From Gallionella sp. (lineage in GTDB: Bacteria > Pseudomonadota > Gammaproteobacteria > Burkholderiales > Gallionellaceae), in the NCBI GenBank assembly GCA_024653675.1, contig JANLIB010000275.1, forward strand, positions 1 to 33,433: a DNA stretch of 33,433 nt, written 5' to 3'. Within the stretch, counting starts at the first letter, position 1, and every line of letters begins with the position of its first letter. Of this stretch, positions 1 through 9,198 are shown in pieces. The notes below the pieces were generated by a model. It was given only the letters and a program-made list of their open reading frames with translations. It searched no databases and had not been told where the DNA came from. Made by a program: the position numbers and the translations under genes.

Positions 1-95
1 ACAAATTTTAACGCTTACATATCAAACATATGCGGCGCGCTAAAATTTCTTTCGCGCCTTGTCTTGCTTGGGATTTTGAATTAATAGAGGCGCCC
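1..95. mobile_element. Partial MITE-like dispersed repeat (copy 1, cut by window edge)
   Basis: Bases 1-95 match, in inverted orientation, the sequence at about 386-480 (aattttaacgcttacatatca.acatatg.ngcgcgctaaaattt...cgcgccttgtctngcttgggattttgaa...agaggngccc). Confidence 0.7.
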
Positions 96-214
96 TTAAT
101 GTCTTCACCTATCCTTTTTCGATCAGTAGCCGACAACTCTCGCAACCAATCACGCACAGGTTCTGTGCCGCCATCGGTTTTGAAGAATCTAACTTCGAGT
201 GTGGGTTTGTTCAT
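8..214 (-). pseudogene. Truncated RelE/HigB-like (DUF891/Gp49-type) toxin N-terminus, interrupted by the repeat at 1-95
   Basis: N-terminus MNKPTLEVRFFKTDGGTEPVRDWLRELSATDRKRIGEDIK resembles phage Gp49-like/HigB toxins. The frame then runs into repeat-derived sequence (GASINSKSQARQGAKEI...). Confidence 0.6.
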
Positions 215-385
215 TTGCGCATCGTATCAATATTGGTACGATCGAGCAATCTTATTATTTACATGCATGCAACTATTTACTGGTCTTAAGTGGATTGGTG
301 GATATGGGGTGCTGGAAGGTCAAGGCAGGATAATGCAGACATTCCAGTGCCCAGATTCATCTCTTCGGGCGCACCATTTTCAAAC

Positions 386-531
386 TGGGCTCCTCTAAAA
401 GTTCAAAATCCCAAGCGAGACAAGGCGCGAAAAAAATTTTAGCGCGCAGCATATGTATGATATGTAAGCGTTAAAATTTTTTTGAGCAACGCCGTATCGC
501 GACGGAGTTTGGATTTTTAGAGGTGCCCAAC
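386..531. mobile_element. MITE-like element, ~146 bp, with terminal inverted repeats
   Basis: Left end gggctcctctaaaagttcaaaatcc and right end ggagtttggatttttagaggtgccc are imperfect inverted repeats. The internal sequence is shared in inverted orientation with 1-95. Confidence 0.6.
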
Positions 532-1551
532 TGTCATTCCGCCGCTCACCCGCTCTATTCCTGCCAGATCCCGTGCTGAAAATACTTCCACAAATCCAGC
601 TTGCTGCAACAGTGCGCGTGCCTGTTCCGCCTGGTCGTGGCCATGCTCGAACAACAGCCAGCCATTCACATTGAGATACTCTTTTGCTTGTGCGATGATG
701 CGGCGGATGTCATCCAGTCCATCCGCTCCGGAAGCCAGCGCGGCGCGCGGTTCGAAGCGCAAATCACCCCGCGAAAGATACGCGTCGCTTTCGGCGACAT
801 AGGGCGGATTGGCGACGATCATGTCGAAGCGCTCGCCCTGCAATGCGGAAAACCAGTCGCTGCGCAGCAAGCGTACGTTGCCGATGTTCAATCGCTGTGT
901 ATTCACCCGCGCCACTTCCAAAGCGTCTTGCGACGCATCCACCGCCACCGCTTCCACATCTGGCCGCGCATGGGCAATGCTCAGCGCGATCGCGCCGCTG
1001 CCGGTGCCCAGGTCCAGCACGCGAAATAGACCCCCTCTCCCCCAGCCCCTCTCTCCCGCAAGAATTAAAGAATTGCCTTCCTCGTTTGCCTCCTCGCCCG
1101 CTTGCGGGATAACCAGCGACTTGGCTGCGGTTGTTGGCAGCCTAGTCGAATGGCTAGTTGTTTCACTCAGAGGATTGAGGAGAGGGATCGGGAGAGGGGT
1201 TGGGGGAGAGGGGATGCGTTGCAATGCCATCTCGACCAGCAATTCGGTTTCGGGGCGCGGGATCAAAGTCGCTGGTGATACTTTGAAGTTCAACCCATAG
1301 AATTCGCGTTCGCCCAGAATGTACGCGACAGGTTCCCCGTTCAACCGACGCTCCAGCAATGCTCTGTATCGGGCATGCTGTTCTTCGTTGAGTGACTGTT
1401 CCGGGTGGGTCAGAAGGTAGGCGCGATCCGCTTGCAGCACGGCCTGCAACAGGCATTGCACCTCGATTCGTGCGCTGCTGGAATCGAGTCCATGCTCGCT
1501 TACCAGCCGCTGGCTATCATTACGGATTATTTCCTGAATACGATCTGTCAT
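517..1551 (-). CDS. prmC: Peptide chain release factor N5-glutamine methyltransferase
   Basis: ORF translation from MTDRIQEIIRNDSQ... with RPETELLVE, DLGTGSGAIALSIA and NPPY motifs. Adjacent to prfA. Annotated start is internal to ORF 517..2193. Carries an in-frame ~61-codon insertion. Confidence 0.93.
   Translation of the reverse strand: MTDRIQEIIRNDSQRLVSEHGLDSSSARIEVQCLLQAVLQADRAYLLTHPEQSLNEEQHARYRALLERRLNGEPVAYILGEREFYGLNFKVSPATLIPRPETELLVEMALQRIPSPPTPLPIPLLNPLSETTSHSTRLPTTAAKSLVIPQAGEEANEEGNSLILAGERGWGRGGLFRVLDLGTGSGAIALSIAHARPDVEAVAVDASQDALEVARVNTQRLNIGNVRLLRSDWFSALQGERFDMIVANPPYVAESDAYLSRGDLRFEPRAALASGADGLDDIRRIIAQAKEYLNVNGWLLFEHGHDQAEQARALLQQAGFVEVFSARDLAGIERVSGGMTVGHL
1031..1213. 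repeat. Palindromic repeat element inserted in frame in prmC
   Basis: Ends ccccctctcccccagcccctctctcccgcaag and gggagaggggttgggggagagggg are inverted repeats. Encoded peptide SPPTPLPIPLLNPLSE...GERGWGRGG separates conserved PrmC blocks. Confidence 0.85.
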
Positions 1552-1563
1552 GCAGAAACCCGT

Positions 1564-1700
1564 GTAGGGTGGATAAAGCGCAGGGCGCGTATCCACCAAT
1601 CTGAACGGTGGATACGGCATACCCCTCACCTCAATCCTCCCGCAAGCGGGAGAGGAGGCGAACGTGAATAGCGTTTGTGTTTCCTGTGCCTTTATCCACC
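1564..1700. repeat. Intergenic repeats: GGGTGGATAAAGCG...TATCCACC type plus partial CTCCCGCAAGCGGGAGAGG palindrome
   Basis: gtagggtggataaagcg...gtatccacc, then cctcccgcaagcgggagagg, then tatccaccctgc, between prmC and prfA. Confidence 0.6.
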
Positions 1701-1706
1701 CTGCAA

Positions 1707-2792
1707 TCAAATAGCGTCTTCCGCCATCGCGGCAAGCTGTTCGGCCTGATGCTCGGCCATCAGCGCGCCGGTCAGTTCGCCGATGTCGCCATCCATGATC
1801 GCATCCATCTTGTAAAGTGTCAGGTTGATGCGGTGGTCGGTGACGCGGCCTTGCGGATAGTTGTAGGTGCGGATGCGTTCGGAACGGTCGCCGCTGCCCA
1901 CCAGGCTTTTGCGCGTCGCGGCGGTTTTGGCGTTCTGCTCGCGCACCTGTGCGTCTTTGATACGGGCTGCCAGCACGCGCATCGCCTGCGCCTTGTTCTG
2001 GTGCTGCGAGCGGCCATCCTGGCACTCGACCACCACGCCGGTTGGCAGGTGGGTGATGCGCACCGCCGAATCGGTCTTGTTGATGTGCTGCCCGCCAGCG
2101 CCGGAAGCGCGGAACGTGTCGATGCGCAGATCGGCTGAGTTCAGCACTACATCGTTGACCTCGTCCACTTCCGGCATGATCGCCACGGTGCACGCAGAGG
2201 TGTGAACGCGGCCTTGCGTCTCGGTGGCCGGCACGCGCTGCACGCGGTGCGCGCCGGACTCGAACTTCAGCACCGAGTACGCGCCCTGCCCTGCGATGCG
2301 CGCGATGATTTCCTTGTAGCCGCCCATCTCGCCCGGACTCTCAGAGATCACCTCAACCTGCCAGCGCTTGCGCTCGGCGAAGCGCGCATACATGCGGAAC
2401 AGGTCGCCTGCGAACAGCGCCGCTTCGTCGCCGCCGGTTCCGGCGCGAATCTCCAGAAACACGCTGCGCTCGTCGTTGGGGTCTTTGGGCAATAACTGTT
2501 TTTGCAATTCGCTGTCGAGTTGCGCCAATCGCTCTTGTCCATGCTTGATTTCGGCTTCGGCGAATTCGCGCATTTCAGGATCACCCACCATTCCCTGCGC
2601 GGCTTCGATGTCGGCCTGACAGGATTGATAGGCGTGATACAACTCCACCACCGGTTCGAGTTCGGCGCGCTCGCGGTTCAGCCTGCGGAACGCATCCATA
2701 TCCTTGGTGGATTCTTCGGTGCTCAGCAGTTGGTTGACTTCGTGCAGGCGCTCGCTCAATTGAGCGAGCTTGGCGGCGATACTGGGATTCAT
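1707..2792 (-). CDS. prfA: Peptide chain release factor 1
   Basis: 361 aa with RF1 features including the GGQ motif ([25 protein letters not shown]). Confidence 0.97.
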   Translation of the reverse strand: MNPSIAAKLAQLSERLHEVNQLLSTEESTKDMDAFRRLNRERAELEPVVELYHAYQSCQADIEAAQGMVGDPEMREFAEAEIKHGQERLAQLDSELQKQLLPKDPNDERSVFLEIRAGTGGDEAALFAGDLFRMYARFAERKRWQVEVISESPGEMGGYKEIIARIAGQGAYSVLKFESGAHRVQRVPATETQGRVHTSACTVAIMPEVDEVNDVVLNSADLRIDTFRASGAGGQHINKTDSAVRITHLPTGVVVECQDGRSQHQNKAQAMRVLAARIKDAQVREQNAKTAATRKSLVGSGDRSERIRTYNYPQGRVTDHRINLTLYKMDAIMDGDIGELTGALMAEHQAEQLAAMAEDAI

Positions 2793-2828
2793 TCTAGATT
2801 GTTCATCAGGTGAAATCGGATATTAAAG

Positions 2829-2888
2829 GCCGTTCGTGGTGAGCTTGTCGAACCATGAATGGCCCTTCGACAGGCTCAGGGCGAACGG
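2829..2888. repeat. Dispersed palindromic repeat (CGTTCGTGGTGAGCTTGTCGAACCATGAATGGCCCTTCGACAGGCTCAGGGCGAACG)
   Basis: Inverted-repeat sequence between prfA and hemA. This type is commonly seen in many proteobacteria. Confidence 0.7.
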
Positions 2889-2897
2889 AACATGGAA

Positions 2898-4151
2898 TTA
2901 TTCGTCAGGACGGAGGTGATACAAACGATGGATCATTTCGAGGAGCGCCTCGCGGTCATCGCTATCTACCTGGTTCAGCGCATGGGTGGGCGCGTGCAGG
3001 AATTTGTTGGTCAGGCTGTTGCTCATGGCCTCCAGCACATGTTCGGGGCTCTCGCCCCTGGCCAGCAGGCGCAGGGCTTTTTCCATCTCATGGCGGCGGT
3101 CCCGCTCGGCATGGTCGCGCAGCGCGCGGATGGTCGGCACCGCTTCGCGCGATTCCATCCAGTGGATAAAATCGGACACGTTGGATTCGATGATGACTTC
3201 GGCTTCCCTGACCGCGCCCTGGCGCGCATCCAGCCCGTCCTTCACCACTTCGGCGATGTCGTCCAGTGTGTACAGGAACACATCGTCCAGCTCGGCGACT
3301 TCCGCCTCCACATCGCGCGGCACGGCCAGGTCAACGATGAACAGCGGACGGTGCTTGCGCGCCTTGAGCGCGCGCTCCACCATGCCCTTGCCGAGTATCG
3401 GCAACTGGCTGGCGGTGCAGGTGACGATGATATCGTGATGCGCCAGTTGTTCCGGCAGGTCGGTCAGCGTGATCGCATGTCCGTTGATGCGCCGCGCCAG
3501 CGCCTGCGCGCGCTCCAGCGTGCGGTTGGCGACCGTGATGCGCTGCGGTGAGCGCGCCGCGAAATGCACCGCATTGAGTTCGATCATCTCGCCCGCGCCG
3601 ATGAACAGCACGCGCTGCTCGGAGATGCTGGGGAAAATGCGTTCGGCCAGCCGCACCGCAGCAGCGGCCATCGAGACCAGGTTCGCGCCGATCTCGGTTT
3701 GCGTGCGCACATCCTTGGCGACCGAAAATGTGCGCTGGAACAATTTGTGCAGCAGGAATCCCATCGTGCCGGCCTGCTCGGCCTGGCGCACCGCCTGCTT
3801 CATCTGGCCGAGGATCTGCGGCTCGCCCAGCACCATCGAATCCAGCCCGCTCGCCACGCGGAACGAATGTTTCACCGCCTGCTCGCGCGGCAGGGTGTAG
3901 AGATAGGGATCGATATCCTTGCGCGGGAGATGGTGATATTGCGCCAGCCAGTCTATGGCCTGTTCGGGCTGCACGGCGTTGCAATACAACTCGGTGCGGT
4001 TGCAGGTGGACAGGATCGCCGCTTCCTTGGCCGCGCCATGTCCCACAAGGTCGCGCAGCGCACTCTCCATCCCGTCCTCATTGAACGCGACCTGTTCGCG
4101 CACGGCCAGCGGCGCGGTTTGGTGGTTGATGCCGAAAGTGAATAGCTGCAT
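2898..4151 (-). CDS. hemA: Glutamyl-tRNA reductase
   Basis: [23 protein letters not shown]...[12 protein letters not shown]...[12 protein letters not shown]; internal start in ORF 2898..4217. Confidence 0.96.
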   Translation of the reverse strand: MQLFTFGINHQTAPLAVREQVAFNEDGMESALRDLVGHGAAKEAAILSTCNRTELYCNAVQPEQAIDWLAQYHHLPRKDIDPYLYTLPREQAVKHSFRVASGLDSMVLGEPQILGQMKQAVRQAEQAGTMGFLLHKLFQRTFSVAKDVRTQTEIGANLVSMAAAAVRLAERIFPSISEQRVLFIGAGEMIELNAVHFAARSPQRITVANRTLERAQALARRINGHAITLTDLPEQLAHHDIIVTCTASQLPILGKGMVERALKARKHRPLFIVDLAVPRDVEAEVAELDDVFLYTLDDIAEVVKDGLDARQGAVREAEVIIESNVSDFIHWMESREAVPTIRALRDHAERDRRHEMEKALRLLARGESPEHVLEAMSNSLTNKFLHAPTHALNQVDSDDREALLEMIHRLYHLRPDE

Positions 4152-4275
4152 TCGTGTATGACTGTCAGTAAGCCCGTGTTGGCGCGGATTATAGTCGCAA
4201 CGGCGTGGCAATGCCATTCGGCGCGGTTCACCCTGTTAGAATGTCTAATTCCAATTCCAGATAAAAAGCGCATTT

Positions 4276-4321
4276 GTAGGGCGGGCTACGCCCGCCATGG
4301 CGGGTGGAACCCGCCCTACGC
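4276..4321. repeat. Inverted repeat GTAGGGCGGG...CCCGCCCTAC
   Basis: gtagggcgggctacgcccgccatggcgggtggaacccgccctac upstream of hemA. Confidence 0.75.
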
Positions 4322-4358
4322 AAAAAGCGCTTCTAAATTAGAAATGGAATTAAACAGC

Positions 4359-4392
4359 AGGGTGGATAAAGCGTGAAGCATATCCACCCTGT
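4359..4392. repeat. Inverted repeat CAGGGTGGATAAAGCG...TATCCACCCTG
   Basis: cagggtggataaagcgtgaagcatatccaccctg; same family as 1564 and about 19364. Confidence 0.7.
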
Positions 4393-4425
4393 GAATCCGC
4401 ACAACGCAGCGCGCAATAGTTGCGC

Positions 4426-5619
4426 CTACAGCCGCCCCATCTTCGGCAACTCGCCCACCAGCGGCGCGACATAATCCAGCCAGGCCTGCGTCACATCGTT
4501 GCCTGCGGCGTTGATGAATTCGTCTTTCATCTCAGTGGCGACCTTCGCTACCGTGGACAACGGCGTGATGAAGGATTCGCTGGCATACGGTTTGTTGCTT
4601 AACCGGCGTATCGCCACCGAGCCGGGCTGTCCGGTGCTGGCCGCATGGTTCACCGCGTGTTCGCCCACCTCGCGCGCTTCCTTCGCATCTATCGGGGAAA
4701 CAATAGTGGGAAAGGAGCGCTGTAAATAACCGAAGGTGTCGGCGCGCACGCGCACCTTCTGTCCGGGGAAGGCTTCTTTCACCAGCGCTGCCAGCGTATC
4801 GCCCAGCGCGCCGCTGCCGGACAACTGGATGTTGCCGTGCGAGTCGCGCTCGCCGCTGGTCGAGATCGGGTTGCCGTCCTTGCCGGTGATGCCTTCGGAA
4901 GCGGCAATCACGCAGCGTCCGAATCTCGCCACCGCATCGCGCACGTCCTGCTTGAATTTTTCGACATCGAACACGCGCTCCGGCAAATAGATCAGATGCG
5001 GGCCGTCGTCCGGCGCCTGGCGCGCCAATGCCGATGCGGCAGTCAGGAACCCGGCGCTGCGCCCCATCACGACATTGACCTTGATGCCCGACAAGGCGCG
5101 GTTGTCGCGGTCATCGCCCATGAAAGCCAGCGCGACGAAACGCGCCGCCGAGGCAAAGCCCGGGCAATGGTCGGTGACCTTCAGGTCGTTGTCGATGGTC
5201 TTGGGAATATGCACGGTGCAGAAATCGTAATTCGCTTCCTTCGCCATCTCGGCGATGATATGCGCGGTCTCGGCGGAATCGTTGCCGCCGATGTAGAAGA
5301 AATAACGCACATCGTTCTTCCTGAACACCTCGAACACTTTTTCACATTCGGCTTTGCCGGGCTTGAGCCGCACCGAACCCAATGCCGCCGCCGGCGTCGT
5401 GGCGACCAGCTCGAGCTGCTCGACGCTCTGCGTGGTCAGATCGACGAAATCCTCTTTCATGATGCCGGCGATGCCGTGGCGCGCGCCGAGTATGCCGGTG
5501 ATATTGGGTTGCTTGCGCGCCGCCAGCACCGCGCCGACCAGCGACTGGTTGATGACCACCGTCGGGCCGCCGGATTGTCCGATGACCATCTTTCCGATTA
5601 ACTTTCCTTGCACAGCCAT
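4426..5619 (-). CDS. pfp: 6-phosphofructokinase, probably pyrophosphate-dependent
   Basis: PFK family: IGQSGGPTVVINQSLVGAV, IGGNDSAET, PKTIDNDL (Lys before TIDND, as in PPi-type enzymes), MGRSAGFLTAASAL. Confidence 0.88.
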   Translation of the reverse strand: MAVQGKLIGKMVIGQSGGPTVVINQSLVGAVLAARKQPNITGILGARHGIAGIMKEDFVDLTTQSVEQLELVATTPAAALGSVRLKPGKAECEKVFEVFRKNDVRYFFYIGGNDSAETAHIIAEMAKEANYDFCTVHIPKTIDNDLKVTDHCPGFASAARFVALAFMGDDRDNRALSGIKVNVVMGRSAGFLTAASALARQAPDDGPHLIYLPERVFDVEKFKQDVRDAVARFGRCVIAASEGITGKDGNPISTSGERDSHGNIQLSGSGALGDTLAALVKEAFPGQKVRVRADTFGYLQRSFPTIVSPIDAKEAREVGEHAVNHAASTGQPGSVAIRRLSNKPYASESFITPLSTVAKVATEMKDEFINAAGNDVTQAWLDYVAPLVGELPKMGRL

Positions 5620-5691
5620 AGCTTCATCTCCTGAGTTTAACTTGTTGCATTCTAAACCTATTACGGTTTCTCAGCATCGCCCAGCATCGTT

Positions 5692-5697
5692 TATAAT
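5692..5697 (+). promoter_or_regulatory. Possible -10 box (TATAAT) for ppa in the divergent pfp/ppa intergenic region
   Basis: Perfect TATAAT 28 bp upstream of the ppa ATG. No clear -35 seen. Confidence 0.4.
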
Positions 5698-5724
5698 CGC
5701 GGTCCTCAATAACAAGGAAGCAGC

Positions 5725-6276
5725 ATGAGTCTGTTAAACGTCCGCCCCGGCGACAACCTGCCCCACGAATGCAATGTCATCGTCGAAATCCCCAAACACG
5801 CCGACCCCGTCAAGTATGAAGTGGACAAGGTATCCGGCGTGCTGGTAGTGGATAGATTCATCGGTTCGCTGATGCGCTATCCCTGCAACTATGGCTTCAT
5901 CCCGGAAACCATCGCCGATGATGGCGACCCGGTGGATGTGCTGGTGGTCACACCTTTCCCCATCGTGCATGGCGCGATCATTCCCTGCCGCCCGGTCGGC
6001 ATGCTGAGCATGGAAGACGAAGGCGGCAATGATGCCAAGATCATCGCCGTGCCCACCGGCAAACTCACGCCGCTGTATCACAATGTTCTGACGTACAAGG
6101 ATTTGCCTGAGATTACGCTGGAACAGATCAAGCATTTCTTTGAACTCTACAAGGCGCTGGAACCTGGCAAGTGGGTCAAGATCAAGGGTTGGGAAGGTGT
6201 AGAAGCTGCGCACGCGGAAATCATGAACGGCTTGGCGGCTTACAAATCTGTTAATTTAATTTCAAAACAACAATAA
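5725..6276 (+). CDS. ppa: Soluble inorganic pyrophosphatase
   Basis: 183 aa; EVDKVSGVLVVDRF...YPCNYGFIPET..DDGDPVDVLV family I PPase signature. Confidence 0.96.
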   Translation: MSLLNVRPGDNLPHECNVIVEIPKHADPVKYEVDKVSGVLVVDRFIGSLMRYPCNYGFIPETIADDGDPVDVLVVTPFPIVHGAIIPCRPVGMLSMEDEGGNDAKIIAVPTGKLTPLYHNVLTYKDLPEITLEQIKHFFELYKALEPGKWVKIKGWEGVEAAHAEIMNGLAAYKSVNLISKQQ

Positions 6277-6281
6277 TTATT

Positions 6282-6306
6282 CAGGGTGCGTTCCACGCAC
6301 CCTACG
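6282..6306. repeat. Short inverted repeat CAGGGTGCGTTCCACGCACCCTACG
   Basis: agggtgcgt/acgcaccct arms; same family as 31251-31299. Confidence 0.6.
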
Positions 6307-6330
6307 AAGTTTTACTTTAGAGGACGAAAC

Positions 6331-7191
6331 ATGACCGCTCAAATAATCGACGGCAAGGCCATCGCGCAAGAAGTGCGCGCCGAATGGAAAATTCGCGCCG
6401 ATGCGCTAAAGGCGCGCGGCGTCACGCCGGGACTGGCAGTCATCATCGTCGGCGAAGATCCCGCCTCCAAAGTGTATGTCGCCAACAAGGTGAAAGCATG
6501 CGCCGAACTGGGCCTGCATTCCGAGCACATCGTCCTGCCCGCCGGCACCAGCGAAGCGACGCTGCTGGCGAAGATCGCCGCATTGAACAGCGACCCGAAG
6601 ATCCACGGCATCCTGGTGCAACTGCCGGTGCCGAAGCACATCGCCAGCAACAAGGTGCTGGAAGCCATCAGCCCGGACAAGGACGTGGATGGCTTCCACC
6701 CGATGAACGTCGGCGCGCTTGTCACCGGCAACATGCGCTTTGCCCCCTGCACGCCTTATGGCGCGATGAAGTTGCTGGAGAAATGCGGGGTAACCATCGA
6801 GGGCAAGCACGCCGTGGTAGTCGGGCGCAGCAACATCGTCGGCAAACCGATGGCGCTGATGCTGCTGCAACACAACGCCACCGTGACGATCTGCACCTCG
6901 AAGACCGTTGACCTTGCCAAATTCACCCGCGACGCCGACATCCTCGTCGTCGCCACCGGCAAGGCAAAGATGATCACCGGCGACATGATCAAGCCGGGCG
7001 CGGCGGTGATCGACGTCGGCATCAACCGCATGGCCGACGGCAAGCTGTGCGGCGATGTGGATTTCGATTCTGCCAAACAGGTTGCCGGCTGGATCACCCC
7101 CGTCCCCGGCGGCGTGGGACCGATGACCATCACGATGCTGGTAGCGAATACCGTGCAGGCAGCGGAGCGTTCATCCGGTATCGGTAATTAG
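6331..7191 (+). CDS. folD: Bifunctional methylenetetrahydrofolate dehydrogenase/cyclohydrolase
   Basis: [16 protein letters not shown]...[11 protein letters not shown]...[22 protein letters not shown]; internal start in ORF 6286..7191. Confidence 0.96.
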   Translation: MTAQIIDGKAIAQEVRAEWKIRADALKARGVTPGLAVIIVGEDPASKVYVANKVKACAELGLHSEHIVLPAGTSEATLLAKIAALNSDPKIHGILVQLPVPKHIASNKVLEAISPDKDVDGFHPMNVGALVTGNMRFAPCTPYGAMKLLEKCGVTIEGKHAVVVGRSNIVGKPMALMLLQHNATVTICTSKTVDLAKFTRDADILVVATGKAKMITGDMIKPGAAVIDVGINRMADGKLCGDVDFDSAKQVAGWITPVPGGVGPMTITMLVANTVQAAERSSGIGN

Positions 7192-7199
7192 TTAAATGA

Positions 7200-7224
7200 C
7201 CCCCGGCAAAGCCGGGGGTTTATT
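7200..7224 (+). terminator. Rho-independent terminator after folD
   Basis: ccccggc-aaa-gccgggg followed by gtttatt. Confidence 0.7.
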
Positions 7225-7392
7225 GGGTGAGCGCCTCAAAGGCGCTGATAAAACCATGTGCCGCTTGAAGCGGCATTCCCTCTGCATCCCCCTTTAGAAA
7301 AGGGGGACTGAGGGGGATTTGAAAATGCCGAGTTCATATCCATCATCCGCAAATCCCCCCTCGCCCCCCTTTTTCAAAGGGGGGATGTACAG
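7201..7392. repeat. Composite palindromic repeat block (island-boundary copy A)
   Basis: Contains ttattgggtgagcgcctcaaaggcgc, cccctttagaaaaggggg and aaatcccccctcgcccccctttttcaaagggggg; inverted relative to 10312-10513. Confidence 0.85.
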
Positions 7393-7447
7393 CAGCTCCT
7401 ATTGACAATCAGATGCAAGACCACCGCATAGGTCAAACCGTTTTGAG

Positions 7448-7470
7448 TCCCCCGGCATAGCCGGGGGTTT
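7448..7470 (+). terminator. Second GC-rich hairpin, cccccggcatagccgggggttt
   Basis: Perfect stem plus T run; near-copy of the folD terminator. Confidence 0.55.
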
Positions 7471-7541
7471 ACCTCACCGAATTAGAGTCCGATCCGGGCC
7501 AATACCTTTATTTCAATCAGCCGCTATAATGCTGCGGTTAC

Positions 7542-7847
7542 ATGAGGAAGGATGTCATGCGCCCATCTATAGCCCTGCAAACCCACCGTGAGGCGATCCG
7601 CGAGATAGCACTGCGCCATCGCGTGCGCAACGTGCGCGTATTCGGCTCCGTACTGCACGGAGAGGACACTGAGGACAGCGACCTTGACCTGCTGGTTGAG
7701 CCAACCTCTGAAACCACACTCATGGACATCGGTGCAATCCAACATGAACTGAAGAAATTAATGGGCATAACGGTAGATGTTCTTACTCCGGGAGCCCTGC
7801 CAGACAGTTTTAAGGAACGTGTACTCGCAGAGGCAACTCTGATATGA
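7542..7847 (+). CDS. MNT-domain nucleotidyltransferase antitoxin (MntA-like)
   Basis: GSVLHGEDTEDSDLDLLVE matches the GSX10DXD motif. Stop overlaps the next start (ATGA). An alternative start at 7557 is possible. Confidence 0.85.
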   Translation: MRKDVMRPSIALQTHREAIREIALRHRVRNVRVFGSVLHGEDTEDSDLDLLVEPTSETTLMDIGAIQHELKKLMGITVDVLTPGALPDSFKERVLAEATLI

Positions 7848-8206
7848 GCAAGAGCGATGCTATACGTTTGCCGGAATATCTCCGACATATCCTCGAGGCC
7901 ATTGAGCGCATCCATCGTTACGTCGAAAATATGAGCGAGGTTGCATTCCTGAATGACCAAAAAACGCAGGATGCCGTGATCCGCAACCTTGAAATCATCG
8001 GCGAAGCCTCGCGTAACATCGAGCGCTACCACAAACAATTCGCCGACGAAAATGATTACCTGCCGCTGGGAAACGCCTACGAAATGCGCAATGCTCTTTC
8101 TCACGGCTACTTCAAGGTTGATCTGGAAATGGTCTGGAAAACCATCCACGCCGATTTGCCTGAACTGCACGCGCAAATCAAACAACTGCTCGAACAAATC
8201 CGGTAA
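7844..8206 (+). CDS. HEPN-domain toxin, HepT-like (DUF86)
   Basis: RNALSHGYF matches RX4HXY; IRNLEIIGEASRNI is typical of DUF86; coupled to the MNT gene. Confidence 0.88.
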   Translation: MSKSDAIRLPEYLRHILEAIERIHRYVENMSEVAFLNDQKTQDAVIRNLEIIGEASRNIERYHKQFADENDYLPLGNAYEMRNALSHGYFKVDLEMVWKTIHADLPELHAQIKQLLEQIR

Positions 8207-8262
8207 AAACCTAGCAAGCGGCTACAATAAATACGCGCGGCGCAAATTCGCCGTCAAGGTTA

Positions 8263-8448
8263 ATGATGATCAGTGTCGACATCAACCGCCTGCCTGAAGG
8301 CAAACTGTGCGGCGATGTGAATTTCGATTCGGCGAAGGGAGTCGCCGGATGGATCACCCCCGTCCCCGGCGGCGTGGGACCAATGACCATCACGAGGCTG
8401 GTGGCGAATACCGTGCAGGCGGCGGAGCGGACATCCGGTATCGCTTAA
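8263..8448 (+). pseudogene. Duplicated 3' fragment of folD
   Basis: [59 protein letters not shown] is homologous to the folD C-terminus encoded at about 7009-7191, with many nucleotide differences. Confidence 0.9.
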
Positions 8449-8663
8449 TAAAGGTGGTATCAGATTTCCGTGTTGATGCAGCCGGCTCGCATAAACACAA
8501 TGACCGCCGCCATAGCCGGCCCCTCTAGTATTTCCTGAAAAAGCCCAATTTGTCTTGGCGTTTAATATGCCAGTGAGACTCAACAAGCCGTATGAATTGA
8601 GATTTTTGCTTCCTGCGCGCAGAATGTCGCCTTGTAAGCCGACATTTCGGTCGGCCAATATAC

Positions 8664-8670
8664 GTTAGGC
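8664..8670 (+). other. Integron R'-like core GTTAGGC upstream of the 8693 gene
   Basis: Exact match to GTTRRRY; preceded by a gccgac/gtcggc hairpin. Confidence 0.35.
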
Positions 8671-8692
8671 CTTTTCCGGAAAGCGAAGCCAC

Positions 8693-9112
8693 ATGGGTAC
8701 CATCAGCAAATTAACTTACAAGAGACTTCTGGTCGTTGCTTGGATCGCCATCGTTTTCGGCTACTTGTGGCTGCTTAGCTTTGCCTACGAAAAGGACAAG
8801 GGGTTCGTTCTATTTACCTGTCTGGCAATCGCTGGCAACTTAGCGTGTGACGGACTCAAGATCGTTTTGCGATTTGACCCGCTATACACAACCGAAGCCA
8901 AGTCGGTTGTCATTTACGTTTCTGGTTTTGTCGCATCCATGGCTGGTTCTGTCGCGGCGTTTGTCATAGGCGCGCAGCTTTACGTTTATCGTCTACTACC
9001 CGAGTGGGGCGCACAAGCCGTCTCAGCAATTGGTTTCCTATCGTGCATGGCTGCTGGAATCTGGTTAATCGGGGAAGCGGAGAGAAGGTTTTGTGTCACA
9101 AACCGCGCCTAA
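8693..9112 (+). CDS. Hypothetical membrane protein, cassette-like
   Basis: 139 aa with several hydrophobic segments; stop codon embedded in GCCTAAC (9107-9113). Confidence 0.65.
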   Translation: MGTISKLTYKRLLVVAWIAIVFGYLWLLSFAYEKDKGFVLFTCLAIAGNLACDGLKIVLRFDPLYTTEAKSVVIYVSGFVASMAGSVAAFVIGAQLYVYRLLPEWGAQAVSAIGFLSCMAAGIWLIGEAERRFCVTNRA

Positions 9113-9170
9113 CCCACCATTTAATCAACCACGTGCGAATAGCCGCACAGACCAACGCTTTCAAACGTCC
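9107..9170 (+). other. Weak attC-like sequence
   Basis: Starts GCCTAAC; contains a gtgcg/cgcac hairpin; right core is degenerate (cgtccggc). Confidence 0.3.
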
Positions 9171-9198
9171 GGCACACGGAGACTGGAGGAACGCAAGA

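Noticed and set aside
30-398. 122-aa plus-strand ORF
   Set aside because: Composed of repeat sequence and the antisense of the truncated toxin; no support for coding.
1552-2193. 5' extension of the prmC ORF into prfA
   Set aside because: Out-of-frame translation of prfA sequence; the real PrmC start is MTDRIQ at 1551.
8610-8670. Full attC or attI site upstream of the 8693 gene
   Set aside because: Only the GTTAGGC core and a short hairpin are clear; no convincing partner core upstream, so only the core is listed.
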